64,000 bases of DNA. Origin: Poindextera sp036494815 (GTDB lineage Bacteria > Pseudomonadota > Alphaproteobacteria > Caulobacterales > Caulobacteraceae). This document shows positions 16,462-26,034 of the stretch, piece after piece. The stretch covers positions 162,996 to 226,995 of the forward strand of contig DASXNV010000063.1 in NCBI GenBank assembly GCA_036494815.1, given 5' to 3'. The stretch's first letter is position 1. Each line of letters opens with the position of its first letter. The position numbers and the translations under genes were made by a program. The notes beneath the pieces are model-generated. The model was not told the DNA's origin. It made no database searches and was given only the letters and a program-made list of their open reading frames with translations.

Positions 16462-18291
16462 ATGAAGCGACCGGCGTTCGTGCATCGATTGATCCTGGCC
16501 CCCATCCTGGCCCTTGCCGCCCTGCTGGCCAGCGCGAACCTGGCCGCCGCCGCGGATTCGGTCCATCCCCAGTGCCAGGTGGTGCGCCTGTCGGACATCG
16601 GCTGGACCGACGTGACCGCCACCACCGCCCTGACCAGCCTCATCCTGCAGGACCTTGGCTATCAGCCCAAGATCACCGTGCTGTCGGTGCCGGTGACCTT
16701 TGCGGCCATGAAGAACAAGGACGTGGATGTGTTCATGGGCAACTGGATGCCCTCGCAGATCCACGACCAGGAATCCTTCGTCAAGGACGGTTCGGTCGAG
16801 GTGATCCGGCCGAACCTGGAGGGCGCCAAATACACCCTGGCCGTCCCCGCCTATACCTACGCCGCCGGCCTGCACGACTTCTCCGACATCCCCCGCTTCG
16901 CCGGCCAGCTGAAGAATTCTATCTATGGCCTGGAGCCGGGCAATGACGGCAACCACCATGTGCTGGACCTGATCAAGTCCAACGGCGCGGGTCTCGGCGG
17001 CTTCAAGCTGATCGAGTCCAGCGAGCAGGGCATGCTGGCCCAGGTGGAGCGCGCCTATCGCGACAAGTCGCCGGTCGTGTTCCTGGCCTGGGAGCCGCAC
17101 CCCATGAACACGCGCTTCGACCTGCGCTATCTGACCGGCGGCGACTCCACCTTCGGCCCCAACTATGGCGGGGCCAAGATCTACACCAACACCCGCGCCG
17201 GCTATTCGCGCGATTGCCCCAATGTCGGCCGCCTGTTGCGCAACCTGCAATTCTCCCTGGCCGGCGAAGACACCATGATGGGGGCGATCCTGGACAAGCA
17301 CCTGGCGCCGCAGGACGCGGCCCGGGCCTGGCTGACCGCCCATCCCGAAGTGCTCAAGCCCTGGCTGGCCGGCGTCACCACCTATGACGGTCGCCCGGGT
17401 CTGGAGGCCATGCACGCCTTCGCCCCCACGGCCGCCACAGGCGTCGACGCCTTTGTGACCGGGCACAAGATCCCCATCGGCCCTTGGATGAGCGATCTGG
17501 TGGATCTGGTGAAGGCCAATGGCATGGGCTTTTTCGACGCCATCTCCATCGGTGTCCACGGCGCGGTGGACGGCCTGACCAATCTGATGAAGCACGTCCC
17601 GCCCCTGATCCTGATCTTGGCCATCGCGGCGCTGGCCTATGGCCTGCAGCGCTCCATCCCGCTGTCGATCTTCGTCGCGTGCGCCCTGCTGCTGATCATG
17701 AACCAGGGCTATTGGGACGCCATGCTGGAGACCCTCTCGCTCGTGCTGTTCTCGGCCCTGATCTCGACCCTGATCGGCGTGCCCCTGGGCGTCGCGGCGG
17801 CGCACAGGCCATGGCTCTACAACGCCATGCACCCGGTGTTGGACCTGATGCAGACCCTGCCCACCTTCGTCTATCTGATCCCGACCCTGGTGCTGTTTGG
17901 CCTGGGCGTGGTGCCGGGCCTGATCTCGACCGTGATCTTCGCCCTGCCCGCCCCGGTGCGCCTGACCCATCTGGGCGTATCCTCGACACCCAGGCCGCTG
18001 ATCGAGGCCGGCCAGGCCTTTGGCGCCACCAACACCCAGCTGCTGTTCACCATCGAATTGCCCAGCGCCGCCCCGACCATCGTCGCCGGCATCACCCAGT
18101 GCATCATGCTCAGCCTTTCCATGGTGGTGATCGCCGCCCTGGTCGGCGCCGGCGGCCTGGGCGTGCCGGTGGTGCGGGCGCTGAACACGGTCCAGGTGGG
18201 CATGGGCTTCGAAGCCGGTTTCGCCATCGTGCTCCTGGCCATTATCCTCGACCGCATGACCCGGCCTCGCGCGGACCGCGCCGCGCACTGA
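16462..18291 (+). CDS. Choline/betaine ABC transporter: substrate-binding protein fused to permease
   Basis: A 609-residue fusion. Residues 1-31 are a signal peptide. Residues 32-320 are a ChoX/ProX-like binding domain with SDIGWTDVTATTA, GNWMPSQ and the aromatic-box residues known from ChoX: Trp48, Trp95, a Tyr near 131-133, Trp210, plus Asn161/Asp162 in PGNDG. Residues about 335-600 are a ProW/OpuAB permease with several helices and the EAA-like loop EAGQAFGATNTQLLFTIELPSAAPTI. In most proteobacteria these are two genes. The start was set at the Met before the signal peptide, with GGGAG upstream. Together with ChoV (22.6 kb) it makes a complete importer of quaternary amines, probably choline. 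Confidence 0.88.
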   Translation: MKRPAFVHRLILAPILALAALLASANLAAAADSVHPQCQVVRLSDIGWTDVTATTALTSLILQDLGYQPKITVLSVPVTFAAMKNKDVDVFMGNWMPSQIHDQESFVKDGSVEVIRPNLEGAKYTLAVPAYTYAAGLHDFSDIPRFAGQLKNSIYGLEPGNDGNHHVLDLIKSNGAGLGGFKLIESSEQGMLAQVERAYRDKSPVVFLAWEPHPMNTRFDLRYLTGGDSTFGPNYGGAKIYTNTRAGYSRDCPNVGRLLRNLQFSLAGEDTMMGAILDKHLAPQDAARAWLTAHPEVLKPWLAGVTTYDGRPGLEAMHAFAPTAATGVDAFVTGHKIPIGPWMSDLVDLVKANGMGFFDAISIGVHGAVDGLTNLMKHVPPLILILAIAALAYGLQRSIPLSIFVACALLLIMNQGYWDAMLETLSLVLFSALISTLIGVPLGVAAAHRPWLYNAMHPVLDLMQTLPTFVYLIPTLVLFGLGVVPGLISTVIFALPAPVRLTHLGVSSTPRPLIEAGQAFGATNTQLLFTIELPSAAPTIVAGITQCIMLSLSMVVIAALVGAGGLGVPVVRALNTVQVGMGFEAGFAIVLLAIILDRMTRPRADRAAH

Positions 18292-18333
18292 GCTGCGGCC
18301 TCACTTCTCAGTTCTGTCTAGAGGGCCTCCCCC

Positions 18334-19854
18334 ATGGCCGTACGCCAGCCCAATATCCTGATCCTCATGGTCGACCAGCTGACCCCCGGCGTGCTGGCGA
18401 CCTATGGCGGTAAGGTCGCGCGCACCCCGCACATCGACCGGCTGGCCGAACGGGCGGTGGTGTTCGACAGCGCCTATTGCAACAGCCCTTTGTGCGCGCC
18501 CTCGCGGTTCAGTTTCATGTCCGGTCAGTTGCCTTCGGCCATCGGCGCCTATGACAACGCCGCCGACTTCCCCGCCGATACGCCCACCTTCGCCCACTAT
18601 CTGCGCCACGCCGGCTATCGCACCATGCTCAGTGGCAAGATGCATTTCTGCGGTCCGGACCAGCTGCACGGCTTCGAAGAGCGCCTGACCACCGACATCT
18701 ATCCGGCCGATTTCGGCTGGACCGCCGACTGGACGCGGCCCGGCGAGCGGCTGGAATTCTACCACACCATGGACAGCGTCTCTCAGGCGGGTCCCTGCGT
18801 GCGCTCCAACCAGATCGATTTCGACGAAGAGGTGGTGTTCGCAGCCCGTCGCAAGTTGTTCGACATGGCCCGGGACTGCGACGAGCGCCCGTTCTGCATG
18901 GTGGTGTCCATGACCCACCCCCACGACCCCTACACCATCCCCGAACCCTGGTGGAGCCGCCAGTCGGACGAGGAGATCGACCTGCCGCGCGTGTCCGCGG
19001 ACGAGGTTGTGCTGGACCCCCACTCGCGCCGCCTGCGCACCGTCATCGGCCTGGAGCAGCAGTCTGTGACCGAAGCCCAGGTCCGCGCCGCGCGCCGCGC
19101 CTATTACGGGGCCTGCGCCTATGTGGACGACCAGATCGGTTCGATGCTGGCGGCCCTGGACGAGTGCCGCATGGCCGAGGACACGGTGGTCATGCTGCTG
19201 GGCGACCACGGCGACATGCTGGGCGAGCGTGGCCTCTGGTACAAGATGAACTTCTTCGAACCCGCCTGCCGCATTCCGCTGATGATCGCGGCCCCTGGAC
19301 GGTTCGCGCCCAGCCGCGTCGCCGCCTCGGTCTCTCTGCTCGACATCCTGCCCACCCTGGTCGAGATCGCCGGCGATGGCGCGGCGGTCGCCTATGCCGC
19401 CCCCGTGCACGGGCAAAGCCTCCTGCCCCACCTGACCGGCCAGGGCGGCCATGACCAGGTGATCGGCGAGTATCTGGGCGAAGGCGCCATTTCCCCCATC
19501 GTGATGCTGCGGCGGGGGGCGCTCAAGTTCATCCACTGCCCGGTCGATCCAGACCAGCTCTATGATCTCTCCGCCGACCCGGACGAGCGGACCAATCTGG
19601 CCGCCGATCCCGCCCATGCCGGCGCCGTGGCCGCCTTCCGCGCCGAAGTCGCCCAGCGCTGGTCGCTGGAGCGGGTGAATCAGGAGGTTCTCGCCAGCCA
19701 GGCGCGCCGTCGGCTGGTGGACGCCGCCCTGAAGCTGGGCAAGCAAACCCACTGGGATCATCAGCCGGTCGTCGAGGCCAGCCAGAGCTATATGCGCAAC
19801 CATATCAAGCTGGACGATCTGGAAGCCATGGCGCGGTTTCCGCGTGTCGGCTGA
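18334..19854 (+). CDS. betC: Choline-sulfatase
   Basis: Type I sulfatase that hydrolyses choline-O-sulfate to choline and sulfate. Metal site PNILILMVDQ is at the N-terminus. CAPSR (Cys54) is the formylglycine modification site CxPSR, in the same position as in known BetC. LLGDHGDMLGERG carries the second metal-binding pair. The C-terminal tail YMRNHIKLDDLEAMARFPR is characteristic of BetC. Length 506 residues fits the family. It starts 42 bases after the transporter stop, so it is probably cotranscribed with it. There is no signal peptide, so the enzyme is cytoplasmic. Confidence 0.95.
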   Translation: MAVRQPNILILMVDQLTPGVLATYGGKVARTPHIDRLAERAVVFDSAYCNSPLCAPSRFSFMSGQLPSAIGAYDNAADFPADTPTFAHYLRHAGYRTMLSGKMHFCGPDQLHGFEERLTTDIYPADFGWTADWTRPGERLEFYHTMDSVSQAGPCVRSNQIDFDEEVVFAARRKLFDMARDCDERPFCMVVSMTHPHDPYTIPEPWWSRQSDEEIDLPRVSADEVVLDPHSRRLRTVIGLEQQSVTEAQVRAARRAYYGACAYVDDQIGSMLAALDECRMAEDTVVMLLGDHGDMLGERGLWYKMNFFEPACRIPLMIAAPGRFAPSRVAASVSLLDILPTLVEIAGDGAAVAYAAPVHGQSLLPHLTGQGGHDQVIGEYLGEGAISPIVMLRRGALKFIHCPVDPDQLYDLSADPDERTNLAADPAHAGAVAAFRAEVAQRWSLERVNQEVLASQARRRLVDAALKLGKQTHWDHQPVVEASQSYMRNHIKLDDLEAMARFPRVG

Positions 19855-20019
19855 TCGGGAGATCGTTTTGCGAGGCCCCGTGCTTGAACATCCGCGACAG
19901 GATCGCGTCGCAATCGTTCCGATACAGCGGCGCAAACATTCTCTCGACAGCCTACCCCTCGGCCCTATCGTGATACGCCGTGAATTTCCTGCGGCGCTTG
20001 TTTCCGCTGGGATTGGTTC

Positions 20020-22536
20020 ATGAAGTCACACGCGCGCGTGGTGGTCATCGGCGGCGGGGTCGTCGGCGTCAGCACCCTTTACCATCTGGCCAAGCTGGGC
20101 TGGACCGACGCGGTGCTGATCGAACGCAAGGAGCTGACCAGCGGCTCGACCTGGCATGCGGCGGGCCTGCTGCCCCTGTTCAATATGAGCTATTCCGTCG
20201 GCCAGATGCACAAATACTCGGTCGGCTTCTATCCGACCCTGGAGGCCGAGACCGAACTGAACGTCGGCTTCAGCCGCGTCAGCAATATCCGCCTGGCCCG
20301 CACCCAGGACCGGATGGACGAGTACAAATACTATGCCGGTGTGGCCAAGACGATCGGCGTCGATGTCCGCTTCCTGACGCCCGCCCAGGTCAAGGAGATC
20401 TGGCCGCTGTGCGAGGTCGACGACCTGATCGGGGCCATCCAGCATCCCGACGACGGCTATATCCAGCCCGCCGACCTGACCCAGGCCCTGGCCCGCGGCG
20501 CCCGCGCCCGCGGCGCCACCATCCATCGCCAGACCACCGTCACCGCCATCACCCAGCAGCCCAATGGCGAATGGCTGGTCTCCACCGACCAGGGCGACAT
20601 CACCTGCGAGCACGTGGTCTCGGCCACCGGCAATTTCGCCCGCCGCACCGGGGCCATGGTCGGCCTGGATGTGCCGGTGATCCCTGTGGAGCACCAGTAT
20701 ATCGTCACAGAGGCCCACCCCGCGATCCAGGCCCGCAAGGCCGCCGGCCTTCCGGAAATGGGCGTGCTGCGCGAGTCCGACGCCTCCTACTACATGCGCG
20801 AGGAAGCTGGCGGCCTGCTGCTCGGCCCCTACGAGGTCGGCGCCCCGGTATGCTATGTGGACGGCCCCGATCCGCAATCCGAATACGAACTGTTCCAGGA
20901 AGACCTGGACCGCCTGGCCCCGCACATCGAGGCGGCCATCGCCCGGGTGCCGGCCTTCGGCGAGGTGGGCGTCAAGCGCGTCTATAACGGCGCTATCGCC
21001 TATACCCCGGATGGCAGCCCCATCGTCGGCCCGGCCTGGGGCCTGAAGAATTTCTGGCTCAACGAGGGCCACAGCTTCGGCGTCACCGCCGCTGGCGGCG
21101 CCGGCTGGCAGCTGGCCCACTGGATCGTCGATGGCGAACCCACCATCGACATGATGGGCGTCGACCCACGCCGCTTCGGCGCCTACGCCAGCCGCGGCTA
21201 TCTGAAGGAAAAGAACGAGGAGGCCTACGCCAAGGTCTTCACCGTCCACTATCCGGACGAGGAGCGCACCGGCGCCCGCCCCCTGCGCCGCACCCCCTGC
21301 TATGACCGCATGAGGGCCATGGGCGCGGTGTTCGGCTCGGTGTTCGGCTGGGAGCGTCCCAACTGGTTCGCCCCCGCCGGCTACGCCCTGACCGAGGCCG
21401 ATCTCCACAAGCCCGACGTGCTGCTGAACGAGAACCATCCCGAACCCGCCAAGGCCGGCGACCCGATCCGCGAGAAGTGGAGCTTCCGCCGCTCCAACTA
21501 TTTCGAACATGTGGGCGCTGAGTGCCGCCACGTGACCGAAAAAGTCGGCCTGATGGATATGAGCGCCTTCGCCAAGTTCGAGGTTTCAGGCCCCGGCGCC
21601 GAGGCCTGGCTCGACACCCTGCTCACCAACCGCATCCCCAAGGACGTGGGCAAGCTCAGCCTGACCTATCTACTCACGGCCAAGGGCGGCGTGCGCGCGG
21701 AGTTCACCGTGTTCCGCGAGGCGCCCCAGCGCTTCTACCTGGTCTCGGCCGGCGCCCTGGAGCGCCACGACTACGACTATCTGACCAAGGCCCTGCCCAC
21801 CGACGGCTCGGTGCGCCTGGAAAAGGTCACCACCCAGTACGGCGTGCTGGTCCTGGCCGGCCCGCGTTCACGCGACGTCCTGGCCAAGCTCACCGACGCG
21901 AACCTCTCCAACGAGGCCTTCCCCTGGCTCACCGGCAAGAGCATCGACATCGGCGGCGCCCACACCAAGGCCCTGCGGGTCAATTTCGTCGGCGAGCTGG
22001 GCTGGGAGTTCCACCACCCGATCGAGATGCAGAACTACATCTTCGACAAGCTGTTCGAGGCCGGCGCCGAGTTCGACATCAAGCCCTTCGGCATCCGCGC
22101 CATGGACTCCATGCGCCTGGAAAAGACCTACAAGCTGATCCCGCGCGAGCTGTCGATCGAATACGCCGCCCTGGAATCCGGCCTGGGCCGCTTTGTGGCG
22201 CTGAAGAAGCAGACCTTTGTCGGCCGCGACGCCCTGCTGGCCTGGCGCGAACGCGGCTTCGCCAACAAGGCGGTGACCCTGGAAGTGCGTGGCGTCACCG
22301 ACGCCGACGCCCGCGGCTCCGAACCGATCTATGTGGGCGAGGATCTGGTGGGCCGGGTCACCTCCGGCGGCTATGGCTGGCGGGTGAAGAAGTCCCTGGC
22401 CCTGGCCATGGTCCGCCCGGACCTGGCCGTGGTCGGGACCGAACTGGAGATCAGCATTCTCGGCGACCGTTACTGCGCGACCGTCATCCCGGACTCGCCG
22501 TTCGACCCTGAAAACCTGGTGATGAAGGGCGTCTGA
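20020..22536 (+). CDS. Dimethylglycine dehydrogenase-like flavoprotein (FAD + GcvT domains)
   Basis: An 838-residue FAD-dependent N-demethylase. The N-terminus has the dinucleotide motif VVVIGGGVVGVSTLYHLAK and then SGSTWHAAGL, whose His46 matches the residue that covalently holds FAD in dimethylglycine dehydrogenase. The C-terminal half (from about residue 430) is a GcvT/aminomethyltransferase-like folate domain, which passes the methyl carbon to tetrahydrofolate as 5,10-methylene-THF. Sarcosine dehydrogenase has the same layout. Because a separate SoxBDAG oxidase is present, dimethylglycine is the likelier substrate. It precedes choV by 50-70 bases. Confidence 0.88.
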   Translation: MKSHARVVVIGGGVVGVSTLYHLAKLGWTDAVLIERKELTSGSTWHAAGLLPLFNMSYSVGQMHKYSVGFYPTLEAETELNVGFSRVSNIRLARTQDRMDEYKYYAGVAKTIGVDVRFLTPAQVKEIWPLCEVDDLIGAIQHPDDGYIQPADLTQALARGARARGATIHRQTTVTAITQQPNGEWLVSTDQGDITCEHVVSATGNFARRTGAMVGLDVPVIPVEHQYIVTEAHPAIQARKAAGLPEMGVLRESDASYYMREEAGGLLLGPYEVGAPVCYVDGPDPQSEYELFQEDLDRLAPHIEAAIARVPAFGEVGVKRVYNGAIAYTPDGSPIVGPAWGLKNFWLNEGHSFGVTAAGGAGWQLAHWIVDGEPTIDMMGVDPRRFGAYASRGYLKEKNEEAYAKVFTVHYPDEERTGARPLRRTPCYDRMRAMGAVFGSVFGWERPNWFAPAGYALTEADLHKPDVLLNENHPEPAKAGDPIREKWSFRRSNYFEHVGAECRHVTEKVGLMDMSAFAKFEVSGPGAEAWLDTLLTNRIPKDVGKLSLTYLLTAKGGVRAEFTVFREAPQRFYLVSAGALERHDYDYLTKALPTDGSVRLEKVTTQYGVLVLAGPRSRDVLAKLTDANLSNEAFPWLTGKSIDIGGAHTKALRVNFVGELGWEFHHPIEMQNYIFDKLFEAGAEFDIKPFGIRAMDSMRLEKTYKLIPRELSIEYAALESGLGRFVALKKQTFVGRDALLAWRERGFANKAVTLEVRGVTDADARGSEPIYVGEDLVGRVTSGGYGWRVKKSLALAMVRPDLAVVGTELEISILGDRYCATVIPDSPFDPENLVMKGV

Positions 22537-22607
22537 CCAATTCATCACCGCTACGCCGCCTCCCGTGTTACGGCGGGAGACAAGCTTTGAAAGGCTGCCC
22601 CTGCCCC

Positions 22608-23810
22608 ATGAACGCGGCCGTTGAATTCAAGGATGTCGATATCCTGTTCGGCAAGGCCGGCCGGGGACGCCGTGATCCGGCCCTGGCCAAGGCGTTGGAC
22701 CTTCTGGCCGCCGGCTCGACCCGCAGCCAGATCGCCGCCGACACCGGCGTGGTTCTGGGCGTGGCGGGCGCCAACCTGACGGTCAAGGCCGGCGAGATCT
22801 CGGTGCTGATGGGGCTGTCGGGCTCGGGCAAGTCCACGCTGCTGCGCGCCGCCAATGGCCTCAACACCGTCACCCGCGGCCAGATCCTGGTGCGGCATGG
22901 CGACGGAGTGGTTGATGTGGCCGCCTGCGATCCGCCGACCCTGCGCGAAGTGCGCCGCAAATCCATCGCTATGGTTTTCCAGCAGTTCGCCCTGCTGCCC
23001 TGGCGCACCGTGCGCGACAACGTGGGCCTGGGCCTGGAGTTCCAGGGCATGGACAAGGCCGAGCGCCGGCGCATCGTCGATGAAAAACTGGAGCTGGTCG
23101 GCCTGTCCGAATGGGCCGACCGCAAGACCCAGGAACTCAGCGGCGGCATGCAGCAGCGCGTCGGCCTGGCCCGCGCCTTCGCCACCGACGCCGACATCCT
23201 GCTCATGGACGAGCCGTTCTCCGCCCTCGACCCCCTGATCCGCAGCCGCCTGCAGGACGAGCTGATCAGCCTGCAGGACACGGTGCACAAGACCATCATC
23301 TTCGTCAGTCACGACCTGGACGAGGCCCTGAAGCTGGGCGACCAGATCTCGATCATGGAGGGCGGCCGCATCGTCCAGACCGGCACGGCCGAGGACATCG
23401 TGCTGCGCCCGGCCAACGACTATGTCGGCCAGTTCGTGCGCCACATGAACCCGCTGTCCGTGCTGACCGGGACCACCGTGATGCGGGCGGTGGGCGAGTT
23501 GGCCGGCGAAGGCGGCGCGGTGTGGATGGACAGCCGCCGACACTATCAGCTGGAGCTGGACGCCGACATGCGCCCGACCAGCGCCCGTATCGACGGCGAG
23601 GACCACGCCCTGGTCCACTATTCCGACCATTCCGGCCCGATCCGCCCCGACAGCATGGTCCTGGCCGAGGCCGGCCTGCCGCTCAGCGCCATCATCCGCA
23701 TCTGCCAGGCCAACAGCCATCCGGTGTTGCTGGTCGAGAACGGCCAACTGCGCGGCATCTGCGGCGAAACCGAGATTTTGCGCGCGCTGTCGGGCGCTGG
23801 GCGGGGTTAG
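22608..23810 (+). CDS. choV: Choline/glycine betaine ABC transporter ATP-binding protein
   Basis: Quaternary-amine transporter ATPase of about 400 residues. Walker A is GLSGSGKSTLL, the signature is LSGGMQQRVGLARAFA, Walker B is ILLMDEPFSALDP, followed by the H-loop VSHDLDEAL. Before Walker A it has the ALDLLAAGSTRSQIAADTG insertion seen in OpuAA/ProV/ChoV. A C-terminal regulatory region follows the ATPase. The internal Met at 22608 gives the usual N-terminus; a start at 22587 would add seven residues. It probably energises the binding protein-permease fusion at 16.4 kb, although the DMGDH and betC genes lie between them. Confidence 0.92.
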   Translation: MNAAVEFKDVDILFGKAGRGRRDPALAKALDLLAAGSTRSQIAADTGVVLGVAGANLTVKAGEISVLMGLSGSGKSTLLRAANGLNTVTRGQILVRHGDGVVDVAACDPPTLREVRRKSIAMVFQQFALLPWRTVRDNVGLGLEFQGMDKAERRRIVDEKLELVGLSEWADRKTQELSGGMQQRVGLARAFATDADILLMDEPFSALDPLIRSRLQDELISLQDTVHKTIIFVSHDLDEALKLGDQISIMEGGRIVQTGTAEDIVLRPANDYVGQFVRHMNPLSVLTGTTVMRAVGELAGEGGAVWMDSRRHYQLELDADMRPTSARIDGEDHALVHYSDHSGPIRPDSMVLAEAGLPLSAIIRICQANSHPVLLVENGQLRGICGETEILRALSGAGRG

Positions 23811-23823
23811 CGCCGGCGATATG

Positions 23824-23848
23824 ATTCCTCCCCCACTGGGGGAGGAAT
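23824..23848. terminator. Stem-loop after choV
   Basis: Perfect 11-base arms ATTCCTCCCCC and GGGGGAGGAAT around a three-base loop, 14 bases after the choV stop. No T-run follows, so it may act as an RNA-stabilising hairpin rather than a classic intrinsic terminator. Confidence 0.5.
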
Positions 23849-23965
23849 TGATACATCTCCTCCCTGTCGCGACCATTCAACCGCCAAGCCGCGTGCATGC
23901 GCGCCGCCCGCACGAAACTGCGGCACACTCCCCCGCTAATTCCCCTTCCCCCCGGAGCCCGACCC

Positions 23966-25267
23966 ATGACCCAGGCGATCCTCGAGCGCGAAACCGCCCT
24001 TGCGTCCTTCTTCGCCCGCGACCTGGGCCGCGACGATCCGGCGGTGAAGGCCGCCATCGACGCCGAGCTGACACGTCAGCAGGAGAAGCTGGAGCTGATC
24101 GCCTCGGAGAACATCGTCTCGCCGGCGGTGCTGCAGGCCCAGGGCTCGGTCCTGACCAACAAATACGCCGAGGGCTATCCGGGTAAGCGCTATTACGGCG
24201 GCTGCGAATATGTGGACATCACCGAGCAACTGGCTATCGACCGGGCCAAGCAGCTGTTCGGCGCCGGCTTCGCCAACGTCCAGGCCCATTCCGGCGCCCA
24301 GGCCAATATGGCGGTGCTGTTCGCCCTGCTGCAGCCCGGTGATGTGATCCTGGGCATGGGCCTGGCCCACGGCGGCCACCTGACCCACGGCGCCCCGCCC
24401 ACCGTGTCCGGCCGCTGGTTCAAGCCGGTCGCTTACGGCGTCACCCCCGACACCCACCTGATCGACTATGACGCAGTGGAGGCCCTGGCCCACGAGTACA
24501 GGCCTAAACTGATCATCGCCGGCGGCTCGGCCTATCCGCGCGTCATCGACTTCGCCCGCTTCCGCGCCATCGCCAACGCCGTGGGGGCTTATCTGATGGT
24601 CGACATGGCCCATATCGCGGGCCTCGTGGCCGGCGGCGTGCACCCCAGCCCCATCGCCCACGCCCACGTCACCACCTCGACCACCCACAAGACCCTGCGC
24701 GGCCCGCGCGGCGGCCTGATCCTCACCAATGACGAGGATATCGCCAAGAAGATCAATTCCGCCATCTTCCCCGGCATCCAGGGCGGGCCCCTGGAGCACG
24801 TGATCGCCGCCAAGGCCGTGGCCTTCGGCGAGGCCTTGGACCCCAGCTTCAGGCTCTATGCCCGCCAGGTCGCCGCCAACGCCAAGGTCCTGGCCAAGGG
24901 CCTGGCCGACCGCGGCGCGGCCATCGTCTCCGGCGGCACCGACACCCACGTGGTCCTGGTCGACCTGCGCCCCAAGGGGCTGACCGGCAAAGTCGCCGAG
25001 CGGGCGCTGGATGACGCCGGCATCACCTGCAACAAGAACGGCATCCCCTTCGACCCGGCCAAGCCGGCGGTGACCTCGGGCGTGCGCCTGGGCACCCCCG
25101 CCTGCACCACCCGCGGCTTCGGCGAAGCCGAATTCGCCAAGGTCGCTGAATTGATCGACCGGGTGCTTGAGGCGGCTCGCGCCGGCGAGGGGTTGGAGGA
25201 GGTTTCGGCCCAGGTCCGAGGCGAGGTCAAGGCGCTGTGCGCTGCGTTCCCGATCTATCGGGGGTGA
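23966..25267 (+). CDS. glyA: Serine hydroxymethyltransferase
   Basis: PLP enzyme interconverting glycine + 5,10-methylene-THF and serine. Conserved ELIASENIVSPAVLQAQGS, NKYAEGYPGKRYYGGCEYVD and the PLP-lysine motif TTSTTHKTLRGPRGG are all present. The ATG at 23966 gives 433 residues, normal for GlyA. The in-frame upstream Met is in a proline-rich leader with no similarity. In this island it consumes both the glycine and the methylene-THF made by DMGDH and sarcosine oxidase. Another housekeeping glyA may exist elsewhere. Confidence 0.94.
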   Translation: MTQAILERETALASFFARDLGRDDPAVKAAIDAELTRQQEKLELIASENIVSPAVLQAQGSVLTNKYAEGYPGKRYYGGCEYVDITEQLAIDRAKQLFGAGFANVQAHSGAQANMAVLFALLQPGDVILGMGLAHGGHLTHGAPPTVSGRWFKPVAYGVTPDTHLIDYDAVEALAHEYRPKLIIAGGSAYPRVIDFARFRAIANAVGAYLMVDMAHIAGLVAGGVHPSPIAHAHVTTSTTHKTLRGPRGGLILTNDEDIAKKINSAIFPGIQGGPLEHVIAAKAVAFGEALDPSFRLYARQVAANAKVLAKGLADRGAAIVSGGTDTHVVLVDLRPKGLTGKVAERALDDAGITCNKNGIPFDPAKPAVTSGVRLGTPACTTRGFGEAEFAKVAELIDRVLEAARAGEGLEEVSAQVRGEVKALCAAFPIYRG

Positions 25268-25295
25268 ATGCAAGTCGGGCGGCGTGCCGTGACCG

Positions 25296-25703
25296 CTATC
25301 CGGCTTCCACCAACGCCACGCCTTCCGCCTGTGCGGCCCGCTGCAGGGCGCCGTCGAGCGTGGCCAGGACGATGTCTTCGCGTTGAGCCAGTTCCAGATA
25401 GGCCGCGTCATAGACGGTCAAACGATGGCGGCGGGCCAGAGTGAGCAATTGGGTCTCGTCTGGCCGCGGACCCAAGGTGATCGGCAACCGACTTAGCCGG
25501 CGCAGAAACGCGGCCATGTCGGCTTCGCTGATCCGGCCACGACGCTCATTGACCAGAAGCAGGTTGCGCACCTCAAACCACCACAGGCTGGGGGCGATAG
25601 CGTCCTCGGTTCGAAGCCGCTCAAGAGCGGCGGCGGCCATTGGATGATCCTCGTCCTCGAACGCCCAGCAGCCGGCGATCGACGCGTCCACAACAAAGGC
25701 CAT
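25296..25703 (-). CDS. PIN-domain toxin (VapC type)
   Basis: A 135-residue PIN ribonuclease with the four acidic positions expected in the active site: Asp6 (VVDAS), Glu44 (WFEVRNLL), Asp99 (YDAAYLELA) and Asp117 (ATLDGAL). Its ATG shares one base with the antitoxin stop codon (TGATG), the usual coupled arrangement. VapC toxins cleave tRNA or rRNA; the target here is unknown. It sits between glyA and the gbdR end of the betaine island, in a small accessory insertion. Confidence 0.88.
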   Translation of the reverse strand: MAFVVDASIAGCWAFEDEDHPMAAAALERLRTEDAIAPSLWWFEVRNLLLVNERRGRISEADMAAFLRRLSRLPITLGPRPDETQLLTLARRHRLTVYDAAYLELAQREDIVLATLDGALQRAAQAEGVALVEAG

Positions 25704-25948
25704 CAGTATTTGTGGCCTTCGTGACGCGCAGACAGGAGCTCCTCGGCGGTAATCTTGCCGGTGCGGCGCTGAAGGGCCTTGATGCCGTCAATGGCGCGGT
25801 CGATCTCCTGTCGCCGCCGATCGGCTTCCGGCACGAGGCGGGCGATGGCGTGACCGTGGCGGGTGATGACGATGCTCGCCCCGCGCTCGACCTCGTCGAG
25901 AAGCTGGGGCAGATGCGTCTTAGCGTCAGAGGATTGGATTTCGCGCAT
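25703..25948 (-). CDS. Phd/YefM-type antitoxin
   Basis: An 81-residue Phd/YefM-family antitoxin. The N-terminal DNA-binding fold includes SSDAKTHLPQLLDEVERGASIVITRHGHAIARLVP, followed by a charged C-terminal tail that would wrap the toxin. It is first in the operon with the PIN toxin, one base overlapping. The sequence just upstream (around 25950-25985) is AT-rich with GAAATCGAGCTATG and TTGAAATATGCGC stretches, likely its autoregulated promoter. Confidence 0.85.
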   Translation of the reverse strand: MREIQSSDAKTHLPQLLDEVERGASIVITRHGHAIARLVPEADRRRQEIDRAIDGIKALQRRTGKITAEELLSARHEGHKY

Positions 25949-26034
25949 AGCTCGATTTCAATTGGTCGTTTCGACTGGTTGAAATATGCGCTCGCCTCAG
26001 GCGAGCGCAACCTGCATCGCAAAGTCGCCCACAA

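Noticed and set aside
16438..18288. Long minus-strand frame antisense to the transporter fusion
   Set aside because: His/Gln/Gly-rich mirror composition, no motif. The plus-strand fusion is well supported.
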